Shown one piece after another: positions 1 to 5,259 of a stretch of 8,130 nt of DNA. The translations under genes were made by a program, and so were the position numbers. Origin of the DNA: Paramuribaculum sp. (GTDB lineage: Bacteria > Bacteroidota > Bacteroidia > Bacteroidales > Muribaculaceae); the NCBI GenBank assembly GCA_029051965.1, contig JAIDJZ010000409.1, positions 1-8,130 on the forward strand. The letters are read 5' to 3'. The notes under the pieces were generated by a model, which was not told where the DNA came from, did no database searches, and saw nothing but the letters and a program-made list of their open reading frames with translations. Position 1 is the stretch's first letter. Each line of letters starts with the position of its first letter.

Positions 1-54
1 CGGCAGAAAAGAAGCAGCAGATTGTATAAAAGATTTTCGTTCACTTACTATCGT

Positions 55-74
55 TTAAATTTGAACTCTTACTT
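55..74 (+). repeat. Inverted repeat copy L (partner at 8109-8128)
   Basis: The plus strand reads TTAAATTTGAACTCTTACTT, matching the minus strand at 8109-8128 at 19 of 20 positions. It includes a perfect TAAATTTG box (56-63) pointing right, into the 3' end of the gldE-like gene where no plus-strand gene exists. It also lies at the predicted first transcribed bases of the leftward promoter at 80-110. A weaker related stretch, TTCACTTACTATC, lies at 40-52, so CTTACT occurs twice 24 nt apart. Confidence 0.5.
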
Positions 75-79
75 ATCTG

Positions 80-110
80 TAAAATTACAAATTTTCCATG
101 TCACGGCAAA
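80..110 (-). promoter_or_regulatory. Candidate promoter reading left out of the window
   Basis: The minus strand has TTTG at 110-107, a spacer of exactly 19 nt, then TAATTTTA at 87-80. This matches the Bacteroidota pattern TTTG-N19-TAnnTTTG except for the last base. Transcription would start near 75 and run left through 1, where there is no ATG on the minus strand in the last 60 nt, so the gene served must start outside the window. In related genomes this place is often taken by a SurA-like peptidyl-prolyl isomerase; that is inference from known gene order. Confidence 0.4.
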
Positions 111-152
111 AAACAATTATCCGACAGATGGCTGACAGAGATTCCCGGACGT

Positions 153-179
153 ATCGACCGATGTCCGAATCGAGTCGAT
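153..179 (-). terminator. Hairpin just after the gldE-like stop codon
   Basis: ATCGAC (153-158) pairs with GTCGAT (174-179), and CGAT (159-162) pairs with ATCG (169-172), leaving one bulged base and a 6-nt loop: a 10-bp stem starting 3 nt beyond the stop codon. In the minus direction the next sequence is ACGTCCGGGAAT with no T-run, so it is not a textbook intrinsic terminator. A T6 run occurs only about 40 nt further on, where it forms part of a candidate promoter. Confidence 0.4.
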
Positions 180-181
180 GG

Positions 182-1471
182 TCAGTCGTCGGATTTTTCC
201 GCAACAACGCGGGATAGCCTGATCAGCTCCAGACGCGATGCCGTCCGGCGCACAATCTCCATTTTAAAATCGCCGATCACGATCGTCTCCCCTTCCGACG
301 GAATGAGGCCGGTCGAAGTCAGAATATAGCCTGCAAGGGTCTGATAATCGTCATCTTCCGGAATGTCGAGATGATATTCCTGACGGAGCGTCTCGATTTC
401 GACACGTCCCGAGCACTCGAAGACTCCCGGTTCGACCTCGCGGACCAGATCGGTGGCGGAGTCATGCTCGTCGCGGATGTCGCCGAAAATCTCTTCAACA
501 AGGTCTTCGAGAGTGACCAGTCCGGCAGTCCCGCCGAATTCGTCGACCACTATCGCCATCGACCGTTTCTCCTGCAGCAGACGGCGCATAAGTTTATTGG
601 CCAACAGAGCCTCCGGAGCGAAGATTATCGGCTTGATGTGTTCCTTCCAGTCACTGTCAGGATTGAAGAGCTCACTGACATGGATATATCCGAGAACGTT
701 GTCGATATCTTCAGAAAAGACAATAATTTTGCTTCGACCCGAGCGGATGAACAGATCGCATAGCTCCTGACGTGACGTCGTTGCAATATTGACGGCTACA
801 ATCTCATTGCGCGGAAGCATGCAGTCACGTAGATGTGTCGTTGAAAAATCGAGCGCGTTATGGAAAATCTTCACTTCATTTTCGACCTGAGCCGACTCAG
901 GGTTTATTTCATCGATGTTCGTGTCAAGATAACGGTTCAGATCACCGACCGACAGCATTCCGAACTTCTGCGAATCGGTGCTGATCCCGCAGAGACGCAT
1001 CAGAGAGCGGGAGAGCCAGGTGGTGAAAACCGATACCGGCCAGAGTATGAAGTAAATGATTGCCAGCGGCAATGCAATCACCTTAAGTGAGGCATAGGGA
1101 TTTATGCGGAAGATCGTTTTCGGGAAGAATTCGCCGGTCACAAGGATCACACCCGTCGAGATCAGAGTGGAGATCACCAGCACAAGCGCTTCCGGCAGAT
1201 GGTACTGGTCGAGCCAGCAGTTCTCGATGAGGAAAGCCGCCCCCATACCGTAGATGACCAGCACAATGTTGTTGCCGACAAGAATTGTCGAAATGAAAAG
1301 ATCCTCATCCTTGTAGAAGAGATTTATGACCTTGCCCAACAGACCTCCTCGCTTCACATCGAGTTCGACACGCACGCGGTCGGAAGTTATATAGGCTATT
1401 TCGGTGCCGGAAAAAAGGGCCGAGAAAATCAGTGAGACAACGGCCAGTAGTATCCAGGTCGTGATTGTCAT
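182..1471 (-). CDS. gldE: GldE/CorC-type CNNM-CBS membrane protein (hemolysin-like)
   Basis: The 429-residue protein has the complete CNNM/CorC architecture. The DUF21 membrane domain spans about 1-160, with helices near 6-26, 58-82, 94-116 and 128-155, and the motifs FSGTEIA at 20-26, LVGNNI at 64-69 and GEFFPK at 113-118. A CBS pair follows at about 212-335, containing CMLPR at 217-221 and VVDEFGGTAGLVTLEDL at 308-324. A C-terminal CorC/HlyC domain ends the protein (about 345-420). Family members are linked to Mg2+ or Co2+ efflux and resistance. In Bacteroidota this form is called GldE, named for a role in gliding in Flavobacterium; nothing else in the window concerns gliding, so a general envelope or ion role is more likely here. 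The label hemolysin is historical. The ATG overlaps the lptC stop by 4 nt, a coupled start. It is the last gene of the run inside the window. Confidence 0.9.
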   Translation of the reverse strand: MTITTWILLAVVSLIFSALFSGTEIAYITSDRVRVELDVKRGGLLGKVINLFYKDEDLFISTILVGNNIVLVIYGMGAAFLIENCWLDQYHLPEALVLVISTLISTGVILVTGEFFPKTIFRINPYASLKVIALPLAIIYFILWPVSVFTTWLSRSLMRLCGISTDSQKFGMLSVGDLNRYLDTNIDEINPESAQVENEVKIFHNALDFSTTHLRDCMLPRNEIVAVNIATTSRQELCDLFIRSGRSKIIVFSEDIDNVLGYIHVSELFNPDSDWKEHIKPIIFAPEALLANKLMRRLLQEKRSMAIVVDEFGGTAGLVTLEDLVEEIFGDIRDEHDSATDLVREVEPGVFECSGRVEIETLRQEYHLDIPEDDDYQTLAGYILTSTGLIPSEGETIVIGDFKMEIVRRTASRLELIRLSRVVAEKSDD

Positions 1472-2244
1472 AGCGAGAATGGGTTTTTAGGAGTGGTCGA
1501 ACGGGAGTCGTCTCTGTTTGAGGGAGCGACGATTTTGAGAGTTCCGGGATTGCGGTAGTCGACAGTATCCTTTTTCGGAGCGGCTGAACCATTTGCAGCC
1601 GTCTTGTTGCCGGAAGTCTGCGTCGAGTCCTGACGGCCGCCCGGAGTGAAATCTGCGGCAGGGAACATGCCCATGACCTTCAACACCTCATAGTTGGTCA
1701 TGCGCTCGTTGGAGGTAAATCCGTATCCCTCGATGATGCGCCCCTGACGCTCGATGTGGATAAAAGAGTCGGAATAGAGCTTCTGATGGCGCTGATCCCA
1801 GTAGAGCTGCGGAGTCAGAAACTTCTCGCCGGCGATGTTGACAATCTCGACATAACCGTCGAGACGCCATAGCTGTTCATCCTTGAAATAGACAGCCGAA
1901 TCGCACTTGACCTCCGCCTCTACACGAAACATATCGTTATATTTCTCGAGATGAAGTCCCTTGGGGAAATTCCAGCGGGGACGCTTGGCCTGATCATAGA
2001 CATACCAGACCGGAGATTCGATCTTATAGCGGACCACTCCCGAATCCGAAATCAGAGTCGAGACGTCGGTCGTTGTCATCGTCGCAAACTTTTCGGGATC
2101 GAAATTGCCCTTGAGCAGAGTCTGCTCTTTCTCCTCACAGGAGATTAGCCCCATAGCCATAAGCAGTCCGAAAACCACCATCGGAAGAATCCGCAGCGAG
2201 GTTTCCGGACAACGTCGGTCAGATATTGTGACAGTATGCTTCAT
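1468..2244 (-). CDS. lptC: LPS export periplasmic protein LptC
   Basis: LptC receives lipopolysaccharide from the LptB2FG transporter in the inner membrane and passes it to LptA. The 258-residue protein has the Bacteroidota LptC layout: an N-terminal hydrophobic segment at about 19-35, then a beta-rich LptC domain at about 45-195 (FATMTTTDVSTLISDSGVVR at 53-72, then FRVEAEVKCDSAVYF and LWRLDGYVEIVN). A low-complexity Ser/Thr/Asn/Pro/Lys tail runs from about 205 to 258. It is longer than E. coli LptC (191 residues), mainly because of this tail. The segment ends in LISC at 33-36, a lipobox, so the protein may be anchored by a lipid on Cys36 instead of by a membrane helix. The n-region before it is rather long (about 18 residues). 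Its stop overlaps the next start as ATGA, giving tight coupling to the GldE-like gene. The family call is firm; the anchoring mode is inference. Confidence 0.85.
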   Translation of the reverse strand: MKHTVTISDRRCPETSLRILPMVVFGLLMAMGLISCEEKEQTLLKGNFDPEKFATMTTTDVSTLISDSGVVRYKIESPVWYVYDQAKRPRWNFPKGLHLEKYNDMFRVEAEVKCDSAVYFKDEQLWRLDGYVEIVNIAGEKFLTPQLYWDQRHQKLYSDSFIHIERQGRIIEGYGFTSNERMTNYEVLKVMGMFPAADFTPGGRQDSTQTSGNKTAANGSAAPKKDTVDYRNPGTLKIVAPSNRDDSRSTTPKNPFSL

Positions 2245-2283
2245 TCCGTTACAATTCGGAGAGCCGGCGGGCGACTCTTAACG

Positions 2284-2302
2284 AACAGACTGTTTGTCTG
2301 TT
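2284..2302 (-). other. Small hairpin at the stop codon of the barrel gene
   Basis: AACAGAC at 2284-2290 pairs with GTCTGTT at 2296-2302 around a 5-nt loop. The stem includes part of the TAA stop codon of the barrel gene. No T-run follows in the direction of transcription, so it is unlikely to be an intrinsic terminator. It could serve as an mRNA processing or stability element between the barrel gene and lptC. Confidence 0.3.
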
Positions 2303-3551
2303 ATTTAATCTTATTCTGGAAGAACCAGAGTTCGTTGAAGTTGATGCCGAGCCGTACGTTGATGTAATTCTCTTTCAGCAGATGAGGATCCGTTGCGGCA
2401 CGGTGACGGTATTCGACGCCGAGGTTAATGAGTGTCTTCGACTGGAGAGCAGGAAACCCGAAGCCGAAACCGACACCGAATTCCTTCACGTTATGGTCTC
2501 CGACCATGATGTAGTCGCGGTTATAGAATCCGCCGAGACGATAGGTCACGCGGCTGAAATAGTTTCCACGCTGAGAAGGCGTAAATGATCCGCCAAGCGC
2601 GATCTTATAGCGGTCGGCAAACTTTGTTCCCTGAAACTCTTTGAGCTGAAGCGTCTTCACCTTGCTCCAGGGCTGATACGTAAAGTCTGCTTCGACGAGA
2701 AGTCTTTTCTGCCATTCGTAGCTCAGACCGGCGCCCCAGGACTCTGCGAGTTCAGCATTGCGACGCAGACGAGCAGAAGCGACAGTGTCCGGCTTTTCAT
2801 CGGCATTGATGTCATATTTGGTAACCCATGCCTTTCCGAGCAGATCCTTGGCGGGCGTATAGACCAGACCGGCACCGATTCTGTGATCGCGGCCAATATC
2901 GAACTTATACTGCGCACCGAGCTGGATGCGGAAATCGCGCACCTGAATCACCTGTTCGAACAGCGACTGCGAGCCGGCATCGGTCGTGACCGTCACATCA
3001 TTGATGATATTGCCGAACATGTAGCTGGCGTTGAAACCGAGACTGAATCCCTTGAATATGCGGCCGGCAAAACCTAAATAGAGCTGATTGATGCCGCCTT
3101 CGCCCTGGCGTTCATTGAGTCCGTTTTCGATCTCGGAGCCAAAAGAGTAGCTGACAGAGCTGAATGGCACAAAGCCGAGGCTGGCTCCCATGCGCTTTCC
3201 GATAGGCACCTGAAGCGTAATGTAGTCAAGTCCGCCTCCAAGACGCGTATCCGAACTTTTGACACCGGACGTGCTCAACTCGGATGAATGGTTTGAGGAA
3301 AAGTTAACCCCCATATCGAAGAGGAATGTCAGAGAGTCGGCGGCGGCATATGACGCCGGGTTCATCACATTGATCTGACGGCCGGTGCTCATGGCATAGC
3401 CGACACCACCCATCTGCGTCTGGGCGGATGTGGCATTATTGTCAAGCAGACCGTAGCCAAACTTTGAATATGGTGAACTGATCTGTCCGAAAGCCGTCGC
3501 GGCCGACAGAAGAATTGTGAATGCAACGAGAATTTTTCTATTTATTTTCAT
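2301..3551 (-). CDS. FadL/OmpP1-like outer-membrane beta-barrel protein
   Basis: This 416-residue protein has a signal peptide (MKINRK, then a hydrophobic stretch, probable cleavage after AFG at 20-22). It continues with SSPYSKFGYG at 25-34, a start I associate with a conserved Bacteroidota barrel family encoded next to coaX and lptC. The rest alternates polar and aromatic or hydrophobic residues, typical of beta-strands. Gly-rich strands (GGGLDYITLQV near 105-115, GFGFGFPAL near 370) and a strand-like C-terminus (YINVRLGINFNEL) support a barrel of roughly 14 strands, though I did not compute topology. Such proteins are usually annotated as hypothetical or OmpP1/FadL/TodX-like, and transport of hydrophobic compounds is possible but not shown. 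The ATG lies inside the 3' end of coaX in another frame (14-nt overlap), suggesting translational coupling. lptC follows after 56 nt. Confidence 0.85.
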   Translation of the reverse strand: MKINRKILVAFTILLSAATAFGQISSPYSKFGYGLLDNNATSAQTQMGGVGYAMSTGRQINVMNPASYAAADSLTFLFDMGVNFSSNHSSELSTSGVKSSDTRLGGGLDYITLQVPIGKRMGASLGFVPFSSVSYSFGSEIENGLNERQGEGGINQLYLGFAGRIFKGFSLGFNASYMFGNIINDVTVTTDAGSQSLFEQVIQVRDFRIQLGAQYKFDIGRDHRIGAGLVYTPAKDLLGKAWVTKYDINADEKPDTVASARLRRNAELAESWGAGLSYEWQKRLLVEADFTYQPWSKVKTLQLKEFQGTKFADRYKIALGGSFTPSQRGNYFSRVTYRLGGFYNRDYIMVGDHNVKEFGVGFGFGFPALQSKTLINLGVEYRHRAATDPHLLKENYINVRLGINFNELWFFQNKIK

Positions 3552-4272
3552 TGTAAAGTAATATACGGTTTAAGCCTATGCTGACAAGATCAGGCTCGAC
3601 GCGGACGTCGAAGTCACAGAGTCTGGAGAGCTCGCTCGCCCATCCGCCGGTCATGACCACCAGCGAATCAGCCGACAGTTTTGATTGATAATATGTTATT
3701 GCGCCTATAATGCCATAGACCGATCCGAGAATCATTGCCTCGGCCGTGTCTGTTCCGAAAATGGTATCGACCGGGAGTTCGCGTGGAACGGTGACGCGCG
3801 GCAGCCGAGCCGTGAAGCGATGGAGAGCCTCGAGCCGCATGTTCATCCCCGGGGCTATGTTGCCTCCGATAAATCGTCCGTCAGGGGTGACAGCATCATA
3901 CGTGACAGCCGTTCCTGCGTCAACGACCAGAAGCATCCGGCCGGGGAAAATCGATGAGGCTCCTACTGCGGCAGCAATCCGGTCGGCCCCGAGCGAAGTC
4001 CCGTAGTCGATCCGGATCGGAAGCGGAGTGTCACACTGCAGACGCAGAGTCCGCGATGCTATTTCAGAAAGAGCAGCAATCACTGCCGTCCCGCGGGTCA
4101 CGACAGAACAATAGATCGCACAGTCGACATGGCCTCCGTAGGGCGCAATAAAGCCAGCGATCCCATCGGGCGTCAGCGACGTCACAATAAGACTGTCAAC
4201 CATCTTCTGACCGTCCCACAAAGCAAGTTTGGCGGCCGAATTTCCTTGATCGATTGTTAAGTTAAGCGACAT
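3538..4272 (-). CDS. coaX: Type III pantothenate kinase
   Basis: CoaX phosphorylates pantothenate to 4'-phosphopantothenate with ATP, the first committed step of coenzyme A synthesis, in the cytoplasm. The 244-residue protein has the usual family length and the ASKHA-fold motifs in order: DQGNSAAK at 8-15 (first phosphate loop), GADR at 95-98, DAGTAVTYD at 118-126 (second phosphate motif with the conserved Asp), GGNIAPG at 136-142, and TGG at 208-210. No key residue appears lost. Type III kinases generally need a monovalent cation and are not feedback-inhibited by CoA; that is family knowledge. The start at 4272 puts the first motif at the expected distance from the N-terminus and lies 7 nt after a candidate -7 box. 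The gene overlaps the next one by 14 nt, which argues that both are on one message. Confidence 0.95.
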   Translation of the reverse strand: MSLNLTIDQGNSAAKLALWDGQKMVDSLIVTSLTPDGIAGFIAPYGGHVDCAIYCSVVTRGTAVIAALSEIASRTLRLQCDTPLPIRIDYGTSLGADRIAAAVGASSIFPGRMLLVVDAGTAVTYDAVTPDGRFIGGNIAPGMNMRLEALHRFTARLPRVTVPRELPVDTIFGTDTAEAMILGSVYGIIGAITYYQSKLSADSLVVMTGGWASELSRLCDFDVRVEPDLVSIGLNRILLYNENK

Positions 4273-4279
4273 TTGGGGG

Positions 4280-4287
4280 CAAAATTA
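4280..4287 (-). promoter_or_regulatory. Candidate -7 box directly before coaX
   Basis: The minus strand reads TAATTTTG, a full match to TAnnTTTG, followed by CCCCCAA and then the coaX ATG at 4272. The predicted start site would be at or within a few nucleotides of the AUG. No good TTTG element is found 17-21 nt upstream (the sequence there is around TCGCGATATT), so the promoter is incomplete and may be weak or spurious. Confidence 0.3.
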
Positions 4288-4338
4288 CGAAATCCGAATC
4301 AATATCGCGACTTATAGGGCGTCTTTTTTGTTTTTTTG

Positions 4339-4758
4339 TCACTTTTTCTTGACCGGCTGCGACTTTTCTGCTTCTTTTTCGCGGGCAAGTGCTTTAGGAA
4401 CAGCCATCGATACGTAGACCTGGACGGCAGCTCCGGCGAGCGTGAAGGCCATCCAGTCCATGCGCTGCGGCGTGTACCACATGAAAAACGCACCTGCACA
4501 GAAAATTATACCGACCCATATCTCGAGGCGGCAAAGGCGTCTGACTCTGAGAGACACGCCCTTGACCGAAGGCGCAAACAACCTTCCGACAAGCACCGTC
4601 AGCGCGCCGAGAGAATAGATGACCCTGACCGGAATTCCGAGGACGTGGAAGAGAGGCAACGCCGTGCCTATGACTATCAGCAAAAGCCCGATGTTGACTG
4701 CGATCAGCCATGCCTGTCGAGGCATGAAGGGAGCTTTGCGCGATGTTTTGTCTGCCAT
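4339..4758 (-). CDS. Four-helix membrane protein of unknown function
   Basis: I do not recognise a named family in this 139-residue protein. It shows four probable membrane helices at about 16-34, 42-60, 78-95 and 101-120, with short loops. A basic patch (RVRRLCR, 71-77) precedes helix 3, and the N-terminus is basic (KTSRK). The tail from 122 is highly charged and ends in KKK. The positive-inside rule would put both ends and the middle loop in the cytoplasm, though this was judged by eye. It has no signal peptide or evident catalytic motif. It sits between a divIC-like gene and coaX in a tight same-strand run, so co-expression with envelope and division genes is likely. The reading frame and codon use look genuine. 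The stop is followed by A7 and A6 tracts on the sense strand. Confidence 0.8.
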   Translation of the reverse strand: MADKTSRKAPFMPRQAWLIAVNIGLLLIVIGTALPLFHVLGIPVRVIYSLGALTVLVGRLFAPSVKGVSLRVRRLCRLEIWVGIIFCAGAFFMWYTPQRMDWMAFTLAGAAVQVYVSMAVPKALAREKEAEKSQPVKKK

Positions 4759-4796
4759 ATCTGTTTCGTTTTTGACTTATTTGATTTCTGATTAGC

Positions 4797-5120
4797 TTAC
4801 TGAACGACGTAGACATCCTCATCGGGACGCTGCATGTGGTAGTTCTCGCGGACAACCTTCTCCATCGCTGCCGGATCGGTATTGAGACGGCGCTCAAGAT
4901 CCTGATAATACTCCAGTGAATCAGCCGCACAACGGATCGCCTGCTTGAGAGAATCAATCTGACGGTCATAGGTATAAGTCTCCGAGACAGAACTTGGAGA
5001 GAAGAAAAGAATATAGGATATGATCGCCACAGTCACAATAAGACTTATCGAGATATATCGACGGCACCACTGGGCGAATGTGCGGCGTTGCGGAGAATTC
5101 ATGGCTGCAAATTTAATCAT
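4797..5120 (-). CDS. FtsB/DivIC-like septum formation initiator
   Basis: This 107-residue bitopic protein has the size and layout of FtsB/DivIC cell-division proteins. A short basic cytoplasmic N-terminus (RR at 12-13, RR at 20-21) leads to one membrane helix at about 23-40. A periplasmic heptad-like region follows at about 50-80 (RQIDSLKQAI, DSLEYYQDLERRL), then the family's C-terminal block DPAAMEKVVRENYHM at 82-96 and a PDEDVYVV ending. In the family, FtsB/DivIC binds FtsL and FtsQ/DivIB and helps activate septal peptidoglycan synthesis. Two starts are possible: Met1 at 5120, or Met7 at 5102. Met7 is favoured by the -7 box over codons 2-5; Met1 is favoured by the ATGA overlap with a short upstream ORF. 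The membrane helix is unaffected either way. The next gene follows after 38 nt, consistent with an operon. Confidence 0.9.
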   Translation of the reverse strand: MIKFAAMNSPQRRTFAQWCRRYISISLIVTVAIISYILFFSPSSVSETYTYDRQIDSLKQAIRCAADSLEYYQDLERRLNTDPAAMEKVVRENYHMQRPDEDVYVVQ

Positions 5121-5137
5121 TTTCCCAACGCCACAAT
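5108..5137 (-). promoter_or_regulatory. Candidate promoter of the divIC-coaX-lptC-gldE gene run
   Basis: The minus strand has ATTG at 5137-5134, an 18-nt spacer, then TAAATTTG at 5115-5108, a perfect -7 TAnnTTTG box followed by C, as often seen in Bacteroidota. The predicted transcription start falls at about 5105-5102, which is at or just before the second in-frame ATG of the division gene (5102-5100). The box lies inside the codons that follow the upstream ATG at 5120, so if it is real the protein starts at the second Met and the message has almost no leader. Confidence 0.45.
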
Positions 5138-5194
5138 CCGTGCCGGCGCAGGCTTAACTAATATTAACTCCCCGAACGACTTGAGACCGCTCAT
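5117..5194 (-). CDS. Possible 25-codon ORF overlapping the divIC-like start (ATGA)
   Basis: An ATG at 5194-5192 opens a 25-codon frame (begins MSGLKSFGEL, ends ARIVALGK). Its TGA at 5119-5117 overlaps the upstream ATG of the division gene at 5120-5118 in an ATGA arrangement, a common sign of translational coupling. The frame has no stop for many codons upstream of the ATG either. I do not recognise the peptide and see no ribosome binding site. It could be a leader peptide, a remnant, or a chance frame in a 139-nt intergenic region that also holds a candidate promoter. If transcription starts at that promoter, this ORF would not be on the message. Confidence 0.2.
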   Translation of the reverse strand: MSGLKSFGELILVKPAPARIVALGK

Positions 5195-5202
5195 ATAGTC
5201 AA

Positions 5203-5236
5203 CGCCCTGCCAGAGCGGGGAGCTGCCGGCAGGGCG
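5203..5236 (-). terminator. GC-rich hairpin after the M16 gene (terminator-like, no U-tract)
   Basis: CGCCCTGCC at 5203-5211 pairs perfectly with GGCAGGGCG at 5228-5236, a 9-bp GC-rich stem with a 16-nt loop, beginning about 24 nt after the protease stop codon. The sequence that follows on the minus strand (GTTGACTATATG) has no T-run, so this is not a canonical intrinsic terminator. It could cause pausing, protect the mRNA 3' end, or work with Rho. Confidence 0.45.
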
Positions 5237-5259
5237 CGGAAGGCATGGAGGGAGGCCCC

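Noticed and set aside
182..1471. Pore-forming hemolysin, as the historical family name suggests
   Set aside because: The membrane domain, CBS pair and CorC/HlyC domain identify a CNNM-type ion transport or resistance protein, not a toxin.
4318..4355. T-runs (TTTTTT and TTTTTTT) on the plus strand as a terminator
   Set aside because: There is no stem before them in the plus direction and no plus-strand gene to end. On the minus strand they are A-runs at and after the KKK-stop of the four-helix protein gene.
4336..4791. Plus-strand open frame of 151 codons
   Set aside because: It is antisense to the four-helix protein gene; the product is rich in Arg, Asp and Glu and resembles a shadow frame.
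4394..4969. Minus-strand open frame of 191 codons overlapping the division gene and the four-helix protein gene
   Set aside because: It spans two better-supported genes in another frame, and its product is Arg/Ser-rich without domains. FtsB motifs and clear membrane helices support the other frames.
5203..5255. Small SRP RNA or another structured RNA gene in the GC-rich intergenic part (GCGCGGAAGGCAT looked SRP-like)
   Set aside because: The tetraloop closing pairs and the symmetric loop sequence of the SRP domain do not fit; only a simple hairpin is supported.
5121..5259. tRNA gene in the protease-division gene spacer
   Set aside because: No cloverleaf, T-arm GGTTCRA motif or acceptor pairing is found on either strand.
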